Of a DNA stretch of 64,000 bases, positions 55,863 to 64,000 are shown piece after piece (within the stretch, counting starts at the first letter, position 1; the number at the start of each line of letters is the position of its first letter). Source of the DNA: Streptomyces sp. LUP30 (GTDB lineage Bacteria; Actinomycetota; Actinomycetes; Streptomycetales; Streptomycetaceae); NCBI RefSeq assembly GCF_001746365.1, contig NZ_MJAJ01000038.1:21969-85968 (forward strand), given 5' to 3'. The position numbers were made by a program, and so were the translations under genes. The notes beneath the pieces were generated by a model. It had not been told where the DNA came from, searched no databases, and saw nothing but the letters and a program-made list of their open reading frames with translations.

Positions 55863-56882
55863 TCAGGCGTTGACGGCCGGGATCACCGTCGTGCCGTACG
55901 CGTCGATGGTGGCCTCCTGCGCGTCGTGCATGTCGTAGACGGCGAACTGGTCGACGCCCAGCGCGCGCAGCGCGGTCAGCTTCTCGATGTGTTTCTCGAC
56001 CGGTCCGATGACGCAGAACCGGTCGACGATCTCGTCCGGCACGAACGCGGTGTCGGGGTTGTCGGCCCGCCCGTGATGGGAGTAGTCGTACCCCTCGCGC
56101 GACTTGATGTAGTCGGTGAGTTCGTCGGGGACGGCGGCGGAGTGCGCGCCGTACTTGGAGACCAGGTCGGCGACGTGGTTGCCGACCATGCCGCCGAACC
56201 AGCGGCACTGCTCGCGCGCGTGGGCGAGCGCCTCGGGCGAGTCGTCCTCGGTGACGTACGCCGGGGCGGCGACGCAGATCTTCACCTCCGCGGGGTCGCG
56301 CCCTGCGGCGACGGCGGCGTCCTTGACGGCCTTCACCATGTACTCGGTGAGGTAGAGGTCGGAGAGCTGGAGGATGAAGCCGTCGGCCTCCTCGCCGGTC
56401 ATCTTCAACGCCTTGGGGCCGTAGGCGGCCATCCAGACGGGGAGGTGCGCGTCCTCCTTGATCCAGGGGAACCGGACGACCGTGCCGCCGAGGTCGGCCT
56501 CCTGGCCCGAGCCGAGCGCCCGGATGACCTTCATGGCCTGGCTGATCCGGGCCAGGGTGTTCGGGGCGCGGCCCGCCACGCGCATCGCGGAGTCGCCGCG
56601 GCCGATGCCGCACACCGTGCGGTTGCCGAACATGTCGTTGAGGGTGGCGAAGGTGGAGGCGGTGACCTCCCAGGTGCGGGTGCCGGGGTTCGTCACCATC
56701 GGTCCGACCGTCAACCGGCTGGTGTTCGCCAGGATCTGACTGTAGATCACGAACGGTTCCTGCCAGAGCACGGCGGAGTCGAAGGTCCAGCCGTGGGTGA
56801 AGCCGTTGTCCTCGGCACGCTTCATCAGCTCGACGACCTTCGAGGCCGGCGGGTCGGTCTGCAGGACGAGTCCGAAGTCCAT
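55863..56882 (-). CDS. LLM-class flavin/F420-dependent oxidoreductase
   Basis: The 339-residue luciferase-like TIM-barrel protein has the family N-terminus MDFGLVLQTDPPASKVVELM, the flavin/F420 contact FDSAVLWQEPF, VGPMVTNPGTR and the late NPDTAFVPDEIVDRFCVIGP. The pattern resembles the subfamily named TIGR03842. It lies 11 bases from the dihydropyrimidinase gene and is transcribed just after it. In such a position an oxidoreductase for a ring-saturated pyrimidine or a hydantoin is a plausible role. No dihydropyrimidine dehydrogenase (PydA) is in the window. Whether it uses F420 or FMN cannot be read from sequence. Confidence 0.88.
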   Translation of the reverse strand: MDFGLVLQTDPPASKVVELMKRAEDNGFTHGWTFDSAVLWQEPFVIYSQILANTSRLTVGPMVTNPGTRTWEVTASTFATLNDMFGNRTVCGIGRGDSAMRVAGRAPNTLARISQAMKVIRALGSGQEADLGGTVVRFPWIKEDAHLPVWMAAYGPKALKMTGEEADGFILQLSDLYLTEYMVKAVKDAAVAAGRDPAEVKICVAAPAYVTEDDSPEALAHAREQCRWFGGMVGNHVADLVSKYGAHSAAVPDELTDYIKSREGYDYSHHGRADNPDTAFVPDEIVDRFCVIGPVEKHIEKLTALRALGVDQFAVYDMHDAQEATIDAYGTTVIPAVNA

Positions 56883-56893
56883 GTGCGCTGCTC

Positions 56894-58297
56894 CTAGTTG
56901 AGGTACTGGCAGGTGGAGCGCGGGGTGTAGACGCCGTGACCGGCGTGTCCGGTGTACTCCCGCTCGGTGATGACGAGTTCGCCGCGCGACAGGACCGTCT
57001 CGACGCGGCCGGTGAGGCGCCTGCCCTCGTACGCCGAGTAGTCGACGTTCATGTGGTGGGTCTCGGCGGAGACGATCTGCTCGGCGTGCGGGTCGTAGAT
57101 GACCACGTCGGCGTCGGCGCCGGGGGCGATGGTGCCCTTCTTGGGGTACATGCCGAACATGCGGGCCGGGGTGGCGCAGGCGATCTCGATCCAGCGGCGG
57201 CGGCCGATGTGCCCGTCGACGACGGCCTGGTGGAGCAGGTCCATACGGTTCTCGACGCCCGGCAGACCGTTGGGGATCTTCGAGAAGTCGCCCCGGCCGA
57301 GTTCCTTCTGGCCCACGAAACAGAAGGGGCAGTGGTCGGTGGAGACGACCTGGAGGTCGTTGGTGCGCAGTCCCCGCCAGAGCTTGGCCTGGTGTTCCCT
57401 GGGCCTCAGCGGTGTGGAGCACACGTACTTGGAGCCCTCGAAGCCGGGCTCGGCGAGGTTGTCTGTGGACAGGAAGAGATACTGCGGACAGGTCTCGCCG
57501 AAGACGTTCAGTCCCTCGTCGCGCGCGCGGGCCAGTTCCGCGACCGCCTCCATCGCCGACACGTGGACCACGTACAGCGGGGCCCCGGCGACCTGCGCGA
57601 GCTTGATGGCCCGGTGGGTGGCCTCGGCCTCCAGGAGGGCCTTGCGGACCTCGCCGTGGTACCTCGGGTCGGTCTCGCCGCGCGCGAGCGCCTGCTCGAC
57701 GAGGACGTCGATGGCGATGCCGTTCTCCGCGTGCATCATGATCAGTCCGCCGTTCTCGGCGGAGCGCTGCATGGCGCGCAGGATCTGACCGTCGTCGCTG
57801 TAGAAGACGCCGGGGTAGGCCATGAACTGCTTGAAGGAGGTGACGCCCTCCTCCACCAGCAGGTCCATCTCCTTGAGCGTGTCCTGGTTGACGTCGGAGA
57901 CGATCATGTGGAAGCCGTAGTCGATCGCGCAGTTGCCCTCCGCCTTGGCGTGCCAGGTGTCGAGGCCTTCGCGCAGGCTGCGCCCCACGCTCTGCACGGC
58001 GAAGTCGACGATCGTCGTCGTGCCGCCCCAGGCGGCCGCCCGGGTGCCGGTCTCGAAGGTGTCGGAGGCGAAGGTGCCGCCGAACGGCAGCTCCATGTGG
58101 GTGTGGACGTCGACCCCGCCCGGGATGACGTACTTCCCGGTGGCGTCGATGACCCTCTCGGCGGTCCAGGCCCCGGCGGCCGGGGTGCCGGAGGCGGCGA
58201 GGGCGGCGACCCGGCCGTCCTCGATCAGGACGTCGGCGTGGATCTCGTCGGACGCGGTGATGACGAGGCCACCCCGGATGACGGTACGGCTGCTCAT
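56894..58297 (-). CDS. hydA: Dihydropyrimidinase/hydantoinase
   Basis: The product is 467 residues of the amidohydrolase superfamily. Metal ligands are His65 and His67 in DVHTHMELPFGG, and the bridging lysine (usually carboxylated) is Lys156 in GVTSFKQFMAYPG. Later ligands appear in GLIMMHAENG, YVVHVS and VSTDHCPF. It opens dihydrouracil/dihydrothymine to N-carbamoyl-beta-amino acids, or hydantoins to N-carbamoyl amino acids. The two ureidopropionases, permease and aminotransferase around it support a catabolic role. Confidence 0.95.
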   Translation of the reverse strand: MSSRTVIRGGLVITASDEIHADVLIEDGRVAALAASGTPAAGAWTAERVIDATGKYVIPGGVDVHTHMELPFGGTFASDTFETGTRAAAWGGTTTIVDFAVQSVGRSLREGLDTWHAKAEGNCAIDYGFHMIVSDVNQDTLKEMDLLVEEGVTSFKQFMAYPGVFYSDDGQILRAMQRSAENGGLIMMHAENGIAIDVLVEQALARGETDPRYHGEVRKALLEAEATHRAIKLAQVAGAPLYVVHVSAMEAVAELARARDEGLNVFGETCPQYLFLSTDNLAEPGFEGSKYVCSTPLRPREHQAKLWRGLRTNDLQVVSTDHCPFCFVGQKELGRGDFSKIPNGLPGVENRMDLLHQAVVDGHIGRRRWIEIACATPARMFGMYPKKGTIAPGADADVVIYDPHAEQIVSAETHHMNVDYSAYEGRRLTGRVETVLSRGELVITEREYTGHAGHGVYTPRSTCQYLN

Positions 58298-58391
58298 ACT
58301 CCCTCTCCTGCCGTGTTCAACACTGGTGTCGTGCCTGGAGGGCGCCGCCGGTCGGGCCCCCGTGCACCGGACCGGCGGCGGCTGCGGCCGG

Positions 58392-59234
58392 TTACGGCGC
58401 GGTCAGCGGGGGGTAGGCGTCGGGGCGGCGGTCCCGGTAGAACTGCCAGCGGTCGCGCACCTCGCGCAGCTTGGCCATGTCGAGGTCGCGGACGACGAGT
58501 TCGCTCTCCTTGTCGCTCGCCACCTCCCCGACGAACTGGGCCTCCGGGTCCACGAAGTACGAGGTCCCGTAGAAGTCGTTGTCGCCGAGCTCCTCGACGC
58601 CGACCCGGTTGATCGCGCCGACGAAGTACTCGTTGGCGACCGCGGCCGCCGGCTGCTCCAGCTGCCACAGGTACGCGGACAGGCCGCGCGAGGTCGCCGA
58701 CGGGTTGAACACGATCTCCGCGCCCTCCAGTCCCAGCGCGCGCCAGCCCTCCGGGAAGTGGCGGTCGTAGCAGATGTAGACGCCGATCTTGCCGACGGCC
58801 GTCTCGAAGACCGGCCAGCCCACGTTCCCGGGCCGGAAGTAGAACTTCTCCCAGAAACCCCTCACCTGCGGGATGTGGTGCTTGCGGTACTTGCCGAGAT
58901 ACGAGCCGTCCGCGTCGATCACGGCGGCGGTGTTGTAGAGGACGCCCGGCTGCTCCTCCTCGTACATCGGCAGCACCAGGACGATGCCGTGCTCCTCGGC
59001 GAGCGCCTGGAACCGCCTGACGATCGGCCCGTCGGGGATCTGCTCGGCGTACTCGTAGAACTGCGGGTCCTGGACCTGGCAGAAGTACGGTCCGTAGAAC
59101 AGCTCCTGGAAGCACAGGACCTGGGCACCCTGCGCCGCCGCGTCGCGGACCGCCTGCTCGTGGACCTGGATCATCGATTCCTTGTCGCCGGTCCAGGCCG
59201 TCTGGAAGACGGCGGCACGGATCACTTGGCTCAT
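58392..59234 (-). CDS. Beta-ureidopropionase (nitrilase superfamily), copy 1
   Basis: The product is 280 residues with the nitrilase catalytic triad at Glu44 (CFQELFYGPY), Lys118 (YRKHHIPQ) and Cys155 (YICYDRHFPEG). It hydrolyses N-carbamoyl-beta-alanine or a similar ureido acid to amino acid, CO2 and ammonia. It lies 94 bp upstream of the dihydropyrimidinase gene and is transcribed first. The second copy (62310-63152) has the same triad positions and long shared stretches such as DGSYLGKYRKHHIPQV; differences cluster in helix and loop residues. Confidence 0.94.
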   Translation of the reverse strand: MSQVIRAAVFQTAWTGDKESMIQVHEQAVRDAAAQGAQVLCFQELFYGPYFCQVQDPQFYEYAEQIPDGPIVRRFQALAEEHGIVLVLPMYEEEQPGVLYNTAAVIDADGSYLGKYRKHHIPQVRGFWEKFYFRPGNVGWPVFETAVGKIGVYICYDRHFPEGWRALGLEGAEIVFNPSATSRGLSAYLWQLEQPAAAVANEYFVGAINRVGVEELGDNDFYGTSYFVDPEAQFVGEVASDKESELVVRDLDMAKLREVRDRWQFYRDRRPDAYPPLTAP

Positions 59235-59304
59235 CGGGACCTCCGGTCGCTCGGTGTACGAGGAGCCTAGGAAGCCGGACGTCCCGCTCTGAGTTGCACG
59301 CTGT

Positions 59305-59327
59305 CACGCCTGAGGGCGTTCGGCGTG
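59305..59327. promoter_or_regulatory. Inverted repeat in the ureidopropionase-1 promoter region
   Basis: CACGCC (59305-59310) and GGCGTG (59322-59327) form an inverted repeat with an 11-bp spacer, about 70 bp upstream of the start codon. It is a candidate PucR binding site. Confidence 0.4.
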
Positions 59328-59351
59328 GCACCGTGTCACGTCTTCGTCGCC

Positions 59352-59391
59352 CCATGTTTCACCACCGTTTTCCCAGGTCGTTCCATGTTTC
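59352..59391. promoter_or_regulatory. Two CCATGTTTC direct repeats spaced 31 bp
   Basis: CCATGTTTC occurs at 59352-59360 and again at 59383-59391, exactly 31 bp apart (three helical turns). Both lie in the 181-bp gap between the PucR stop and ureidopropionase 1. The AT-rich motif in GC-rich DNA suggests an activator site, possibly for PucR. Confidence 0.5.
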
Positions 59392-59415
59392 CGGGCGGTT
59401 GCCCGCGCCCTGCGG

Positions 59416-60999
59416 TCAGCTCTGCTGCGCGTCGTGCGCGAGGAGCGCGATATGCACCGAGGCGGCCTGTTCGAAGTCGTCGAGGTCCACGCCGAGCCGG
59501 CCCTCTATGGCCTCCAGCCGGCGGTACAGCGCCGGCCGGGAGACATGGTGGAGCTGCGCGGTGCGGGACTTGTTGCGGCCGGTGGCCAGATAGGTCCGCA
59601 GGACGGCGAGCAGGTCGTCGCCGGCCGCGCACAGCAGTCCGTCCAGCTCGCGCTCGGCGAAGGACTGCACATGCGGGTCGTCCCGCAGCAGCCGGACCAG
59701 GCCCCGCAGATGGACGTCCCTGAGCCGGACGACGGCCGGGAGGTCGAGCGCGGCCGTGGAGTCGGCCACGGCGTCCGCGACGTGCTGGGCCTCGCGCAGC
59801 CCGGCCGGCACGTCGTCCCACACGCTCCGCGGGTCGGCCGCCGCGACGACGGTGCGGGGCTGCCCCGACTCGGTGCGCAGCCGGGCGGCGAAGTGGACGG
59901 CGAGCGCCTCGGCGTCCTGGTCGCGGGCGAGGCTCAGCAGCACGGCGGTGGCCCCGTCGGCGAGCTCGGCGACCAGTCCCGGCAGACCCAGCAGCCGCAG
60001 CAGCCGTTCGAGCCGGGCCAGGTCGCCGTCCCGTACGACGAGCGGGACGAAGGTGCGCCGGTTGACGGGCAGGCCGGCCGCCCGGGCCCGGGGCAGCAGG
60101 TGCCGCGCCGGGACGACGCCGGAGACCAGGTCGGTGAGCAGGCTCTGCGCGGACTGCTCCTCCCAGGTGTGGGCGGAGGCGCCGGCGAGCATCCGGTGCA
60201 GGACGAGGGCCTCGGCGGCCCGGTCGGCGAGCAGCCGGCCTCCCGCGGTGTCCCCGCGGTGACCGCAGAGCATGATCTGCCCCCACCGCTCGCCGCGTCC
60301 GCCCAGTTCGGCGCGGATCCAGCCGTCGCCCTCGGTTCCGCCGGCCTGGCGGGCGATGCGCTCCCAGTCCCGCAGCACGTCCTCGACCGCCGAGCGCTCC
60401 CCCGCCGTGGCCAGCACCCGGTGGGCGAGATTGGTGACGACGACGGGACAGGCGGCGTGCTGGGCGATCTCGTCGAGCAGCCGTTGCAGCGGGGCGCCCG
60501 CGGTGATCAGTGCCGTCAGGGCGGTCCGCACGGCCTCCGACAGGCTGACGGCGGCGAACTTGCGGCGCACCAGCCGGGACTGGACCTCCTCGGTCAGCTC
60601 GGCGAAGGGGAAGGGGCGGTGCAGGACCACCATCGGCAGTCCGCACCGCTCGGCGGCGCGCCGCATCGCGTCCGGCGCGGTGGGGAAGGCCCGGCCCAGG
60701 CCCAGCACGACGGCCGCGGCCTCCGCGCGGTGCAGGGAACGGATGTACTCGGTCTGCGCGTTCTCGTCGCCGGCGAGCAGCACCCCGGTGGTCAGGACCA
60801 TCTCGCCGCCGCTGAGCATCACGCCGACGTCGGCCGCCTCGGCGACGTGCACCCAGCGCACCGGCCGGTCGAGCTGGGACGCGCCGGCCACCACCTCGGG
60901 CTCACCGGCCAGCACCCTTTCCAGGGACAGGACCTGACGGACCGACAGTGCGGGTTCCAGCGGCTCCACGGGGCCCCAGGGCTCCAAGGCGATGGTCAT
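59416..60999 (-). CDS. PucR-family transcriptional regulator
   Basis: This 527-residue PucR-type regulator has an N-terminal purine-catabolism regulator domain (LSVRQVLSLERVLAGEPEVV, then RPVRWVHVAEAADVGVMLSG), a central GGDEF-like region and a C-terminal HTH (LATGRNKSRTAQLHHVSRPA, then LYRRLEAIEGRLG). It sits between the two ureidopropionase groups and on the same strand. It is the obvious candidate regulator of the permease-to-aminotransferase genes in response to the nitrogen source. The effector molecule is unknown. Confidence 0.94.
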   Translation of the reverse strand: MTIALEPWGPVEPLEPALSVRQVLSLERVLAGEPEVVAGASQLDRPVRWVHVAEAADVGVMLSGGEMVLTTGVLLAGDENAQTEYIRSLHRAEAAAVVLGLGRAFPTAPDAMRRAAERCGLPMVVLHRPFPFAELTEEVQSRLVRRKFAAVSLSEAVRTALTALITAGAPLQRLLDEIAQHAACPVVVTNLAHRVLATAGERSAVEDVLRDWERIARQAGGTEGDGWIRAELGGRGERWGQIMLCGHRGDTAGGRLLADRAAEALVLHRMLAGASAHTWEEQSAQSLLTDLVSGVVPARHLLPRARAAGLPVNRRTFVPLVVRDGDLARLERLLRLLGLPGLVAELADGATAVLLSLARDQDAEALAVHFAARLRTESGQPRTVVAAADPRSVWDDVPAGLREAQHVADAVADSTAALDLPAVVRLRDVHLRGLVRLLRDDPHVQSFAERELDGLLCAAGDDLLAVLRTYLATGRNKSRTAQLHHVSRPALYRRLEAIEGRLGVDLDDFEQAASVHIALLAHDAQQS

Positions 61000-61029
61000 G
61001 GCGATGTGTTCCCTTGGCTCAGGCCGGCG

Positions 61030-62313
61030 CTACTGCGTGCTCCTCAGCGCGCTTTCGAGGATCGCGGCGCCCTCCTCGGCCTCCGCCACGGTCAGGGACA
61101 GCGGTGGGGCGATGCGCAGCGCGCTGGTGTCGTGGCCGCCGCCCTTGCCGATGAGCAGCCCGCCGACGCGGGCGGCCTCCAGTACGGCGGCCGCGCGGTC
61201 GGGGTCGGCCAGGTCGGTGCCGGGCCGGGTCAGTTCGACGCCGATCATCAGCCCGCGCCCGCGCACCTCCCGGACGCCCGGGTCCTGGGCGACGACGGCC
61301 CGCAGCCGCTCGATGAGCAGTCCACCGACCCGCCGGGCGTTGCCCTGGAGGTCGTGTTCCAGCAGGTAGGAGAGGTTGGCGAGGCCGGCGGCCATGGTGA
61401 CCTGGGTGCCGCCGAAGGTGGAGATGCTGTTGGCGTCCAGACAGTTCATGATCTCGGAACGGGCGACGACCCCGCCGATGGACGTGCCGTTGCCGATGCC
61501 CTTGGCGAAGGTGACGATGTCCGGCGGGCCGTTGTCGGCGTGCGCCTGCCATCCCCAGAAGTGCTCGCCGGTGCGGCCCCAGCCCGTCTGCACCTCGTCG
61601 GCGATCCACAGGATCCCGTGGGCGTCCAGCACCTCGCGGAAGGCCGCGTACAGTCCGTCCGGCGGCGAGGTGAAGCCGCCGACGCCCTGGATGGGCTCCG
61701 CGATCAGGGCCGCGGGCGCGCGGGTGTGCCCGAGCAGGTCCTTCAGGTCCGCGACACAGGCCTCGACGAAGGCGGCGTCGTCGAGAGCCGCGAACGGACC
61801 GCGTCCGCGCACCCCGCCGTGCACGTACAGCGTCTGCAACGGGGACAGCGAGGTCGGCGACCAGCCGCGGTTGCCGGTGATGCCGACCGCGCTGAAGGAA
61901 CGCCCGTGGTAACTGTTGCGCATGGCCAGAACGGTGTTGCTGCGCCGGTGGGTCGTGGCGAGCAGCAGCGCCGTGTCGTTGGCCTCGGTGCCGGAGGTGG
62001 TGAAGAAGACGCGGGCGTCGGGGATGCCGCTGACGTGCGCGATCCGCTCGGCCAGCTCGACCATGGGCCGGTTGAGGTAGAGCGTCGAGGAATGGATGAT
62101 CCGCCCGGCCTGCTCGCTCACCGCCTTGGTGACCTCGGGCAGCGCGTGCGCGGTCATCGTGGTGAGGATGCCGCCGAAGAAGTCGAGGTACTTGTTCCCC
62201 TCGGCGTCCCAGACGTGCCGGCCCTCCCCGTGGGTGATCTCCAGCGGGTCCTCGTAGTAGAGGGCGAGCCAGTCGGGCAGGACACCGCGGTGGCGGTCGT
62301 GGAGTTCGCTCAC
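61030..62313 (-). CDS. Class III aminotransferase (beta-alanine/aminoisobutyrate type)
   Basis: The product is 427 residues from a GTG at 62313 overlapping the ureidopropionase-2 stop by 4 bp. PLP motifs are FTTSGTEANDTALLLATTHR, the Asp region LWIADEVQTGWGRTG and the Schiff-base lysine in FAKGIGNGTSIGG. The family moves amino groups from omega-amino acids to 2-oxo acids. Linked to two ureidopropionases, it should take beta-alanine or beta-aminoisobutyrate to the semialdehyde. It may act on other omega-amino acids. The next step, a semialdehyde dehydrogenase, is not in the window. Confidence 0.92.
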   Translation of the reverse strand: MSELHDRHRGVLPDWLALYYEDPLEITHGEGRHVWDAEGNKYLDFFGGILTTMTAHALPEVTKAVSEQAGRIIHSSTLYLNRPMVELAERIAHVSGIPDARVFFTTSGTEANDTALLLATTHRRSNTVLAMRNSYHGRSFSAVGITGNRGWSPTSLSPLQTLYVHGGVRGRGPFAALDDAAFVEACVADLKDLLGHTRAPAALIAEPIQGVGGFTSPPDGLYAAFREVLDAHGILWIADEVQTGWGRTGEHFWGWQAHADNGPPDIVTFAKGIGNGTSIGGVVARSEIMNCLDANSISTFGGTQVTMAAGLANLSYLLEHDLQGNARRVGGLLIERLRAVVAQDPGVREVRGRGLMIGVELTRPGTDLADPDRAAAVLEAARVGGLLIGKGGGHDTSALRIAPPLSLTVAEAEEGAAILESALRSTQ

Positions 62314-63152
62314 GGCTGCACCAGTCCGTCGTAGGCGTCGGGGCGGCGGTCCCGGTAGAAGGCCCACTGCTGCCGGACCTCCTCGACCAGGTCGAAGTCG
62401 AGGTCGCGGACGACGAGTTCCTCGTCCTTGTCGCTCGCGACGTCGCCGACGAACTTGCCGCGCGGGTCGACGAAGTACGACGTCCCGTAGAAGTCGTTGT
62501 CGCCGTACTCCTCGACGCCGACGCGGTTGATCGCGGCGACGAAGTACTCGTTGGCGACCGCGGCCGCCGGCTGCTCCAGCTGCCACAGGTGGGCGGACAG
62601 GCCTCGGTGGGTGGCGGACGGGTTGTACACCAACTGGGCGCCTTGGAGGCCGAGTTGCCGCCATCCCTCGGGGAAGTGACGGTCGTAGCAGATGTACACG
62701 CCGACCCGGCCGACGGCCGTGTCGAAGACGGGCCAGCCGGCGTTGCCCGGCCGGAAGTAGTACTTCTCCCAGAAACCCTTCACCTGCGGGATGTGGTGCT
62801 TGCGGTACTTGCCGAGGTAGGAGCCGTCGGCGTCGATCACGGCGGCGGTGTTGTAGTAGAAACCGGACTGCTCGACCTCGAAGACCGGCACGACGATCAC
62901 CATGCCCGTCTCGCGCGCGAGCTCCTGCATACGACGCACGGTCGGCCCGTCGGGCACCGGCTCGGCCCAGCGGTAGTGCTCCGGCTCCTGGACCTGGCAG
63001 AAGTAGGGAGCGTTGAAGACCTCCTGGAACCCGATGATCTTCGCGCCCCTGCGGGCCGCCTCGCGGGCGTGCTCCTCGTGTTTCGCCACCATGGACTCGG
63101 TGTCGCCGGTCCAGGTGGCCTGGACCAGTGCGGCACGTACGACGTTGGCCAT
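62310..63152 (-). CDS. Beta-ureidopropionase (nitrilase superfamily), copy 2
   Basis: The product is 280 residues, same length as copy 1, with Glu44 (GFQEVFNAPY), Lys118 (YRKHHIPQ) and Cys155 (YICYDRHFPEG). Most of the chain matches copy 1, but residues around the substrate entrance differ (FNAPY for FYGPY; EPEHYRWAEPVPDG for DPQFYEYAEQIPDG). It is first in a two-gene operon with the aminotransferase. It probably acts on a different ureido acid, or is differently induced. Both are cytosolic. Confidence 0.94.
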   Translation of the reverse strand: MANVVRAALVQATWTGDTESMVAKHEEHAREAARRGAKIIGFQEVFNAPYFCQVQEPEHYRWAEPVPDGPTVRRMQELARETGMVIVVPVFEVEQSGFYYNTAAVIDADGSYLGKYRKHHIPQVKGFWEKYYFRPGNAGWPVFDTAVGRVGVYICYDRHFPEGWRQLGLQGAQLVYNPSATHRGLSAHLWQLEQPAAAVANEYFVAAINRVGVEEYGDNDFYGTSYFVDPRGKFVGDVASDKDEELVVRDLDFDLVEEVRQQWAFYRDRRPDAYDGLVQP

Positions 63153-63180
63153 GAGCTGCTCCTTCGACAGGACGTCAGAG

Positions 63181-63211
63181 CCTCTACGCCCGTAGACGAA
63201 GGTCGTAGAGG
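63181..63211. promoter_or_regulatory. 8-bp inverted repeat upstream of ureidopropionase 2
   Basis: CCTCTACG (63181-63188) and CGTAGAGG (63204-63211) form a perfect 8-bp inverted repeat with a 15-bp spacer, 29 bases before the start codon. It probably overlaps the promoter of the two-gene operon and is a candidate operator. It does not match the elements near ureidopropionase 1. Confidence 0.6.
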
Positions 63212-63389
63212 GACGAACGTAAGCCTCCAGGACGGGCTTGCCAAGACCATCGTCGTTAACCCGCGGAGTCGATCGCGTTTCACACTCCTGTGGGTGAGTC
63301 GCGGACCGTCCGGCCCAGCGCCGACCGCCCGGACCGACCGGATGCGTCCCGCGGCCGACGGAACGCGCCCGGCGCGGGCGGCGGCCCGC

Positions 63390-64000
63390 TCAGGCGGTGA
63401 ACCCGGCGACCCTGAGGGCGTGCACCAGATCCCAGCGGCGTTCCTCGGAGACGGTGCGGGCGGCCTGCAGCAGCAGCGGGACGAGGGCCCGCGGGTCCGG
63501 GGCGACGCTGCGGGCGGCCTCCTCCGGGGTGCGGACCCGGACGTAGGCGTCGAGCAGCGCGCGGGCCTCACGGTGTCGGCCGTCCCCGACCAGGGCGAGG
63601 ACGGCCTGTCCGATCTCGGCGGCCGGGCGGGCGACGCCCTGCCGCAGGATCTGCGCGCCGTCACCGGTGCGCCCGACCGCGACCAGCGCGTCGGCCGCGG
63701 CGACGAGCCGCTCGGCCGGCAGGGAGGCCGCCTCCCAGAGCAGGGTGGTCCAGTCGGCGACCAGCCCGGTGCGCTGCAGCTCGGCCGCGAGCAGCGGGAT
63801 GCGGGCGGCCGGCCAGCAGGCGAGCTCCACCAGCAGGGCGTGCGCCTCGCCGCTGCGGCCCTCGGCGCGCAGCCGCACCAGCCGCTGCACCGCCTCGACG
63901 GTCTCCCGCCGGGCGACCGCGTCCAACGGCTCGCGCTGCGGCTCGGCGTCGCGCGCCACGTGCTCGGCGGCGGCTCCGGCGAAGCGGGCGCCGCGCAGGG
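63390..64000 (-). CDS. Helical repeat protein of unknown function, N-terminus beyond window
   Basis: The reading frame is open to the window edge, so at least 203 C-terminal residues are seen and the start is missing. The sequence is Ala/Leu/Arg-rich and helical with loosely repeated units of about 35 residues (LLVELACWPAARIPLLAAEL, LVAAADALVAVGRTGDGAQI, AVLALVGDGRHREARALLDA), suggesting a TPR/HEAT-like solenoid. There is no membrane segment. I do not recognise the protein. A GTG inside the frame at 63959 could be a start but the coding character continues beyond it. Confidence 0.7.
   Translation of the reverse strand, partial: LRGARFAGAAAEHVARDAEPQREPLDAVARRETVEAVQRLVRLRAEGRSGEAHALLVELACWPAARIPLLAAELQRTGLVADWTTLLWEAASLPAERLVAAADALVAVGRTGDGAQILRQGVARPAAEIGQAVLALVGDGRHREARALLDAYVRVRTPEEAARSVAPDPRALVPLLLQAARTVSEERRWDLVHALRVAGFTA

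Overview
The window is chromosomal DNA from a high-GC actinomycete, almost certainly a Streptomyces. The reasons are the strong third-position GC bias in every real gene, frequent GTG starts, GGAGG-type ribosome binding sites, chains of 4-bp stop/start overlaps, and a gene order I recognise from Streptomyces (ccr-ecm-mcl-mch-mcd followed by psd-pss; an actinobacterial group 1h [NiFe]-hydrogenase locus). I saw no tRNA, rRNA, intact insertion sequence, integrase or CRISPR array. The exact species cannot be given from sequence alone.

Layout. 1-8.2 kb: a 3-hydroxyacyl-CoA dehydrogenase (5' end cut by the window), a TetR regulator, then the ethylmalonyl-CoA pathway operon: crotonyl-CoA carboxylase/reductase, ethylmalonyl-CoA mutase, malyl-CoA lyase-type protein, mesaconyl-CoA hydratase and methylsuccinyl-CoA dehydrogenase. 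8.3-9.8 kb: phosphatidylserine decarboxylase and synthase, overlapping. 10-15.1 kb: an alpha/beta hydrolase, glycerate kinase, and an ADP-ribosylglycohydrolase, NUDIX hydrolase and sirtuin in a row. 15.1-17.1 kb: two alkylation-repair genes (Ogt and an Ada/AlkA fusion). 17.4-23.6 kb: a small membrane protein, dihydrolipoyl dehydrogenase and a very large secreted GH2 beta-galactosidase carrying a LamG domain. 23.7-28.2 kb: a single-chain assimilatory nitrate reductase fused to a CysJ-like diflavin reductase.

28.7-37.3 kb is looser accessory DNA: a secreted M1 metallopeptidase, a patch of decayed genes (macro-domain and LacI remnants), an intact macro-domain protein, a CrtI-like flavoprotein, a 19-bp minisatellite, an inositol-phosphatase family enzyme, a gamma-glutamyltransferase, a probable SDR remnant and a disordered small protein.

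37.3-53.1 kb is one long leftward hydrogenase locus. It reads DUF6400-like protein, Cys-rich mini-protein, hypX, hydrogenase small and large subunits, NifU-like protein, three conserved proteins of unknown function, maturation protease, a 34-aa membrane peptide, then hypA-hypB-hypF-hypC-hypD-hypE. It encodes the structural subunits of a high-affinity, oxygen-tolerant H2-scavenging enzyme and nearly everything needed to build its Ni-Fe(CN)2CO centre. The six small or unknown proteins embedded in it are the best candidates here for undescribed biology.

54.2-63.2 kb is a nucleobase/hydantoin catabolic locus: NCS1 permease, LLM-class flavin/F420 oxidoreductase, dihydropyrimidinase, beta-ureidopropionase, PucR regulator, class III aminotransferase and a second beta-ureidopropionase. 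Together they would import a pyrimidine or hydantoin-like compound, open the ring, release a beta-amino acid and transaminate it. The window ends inside a leftward gene of unknown function.
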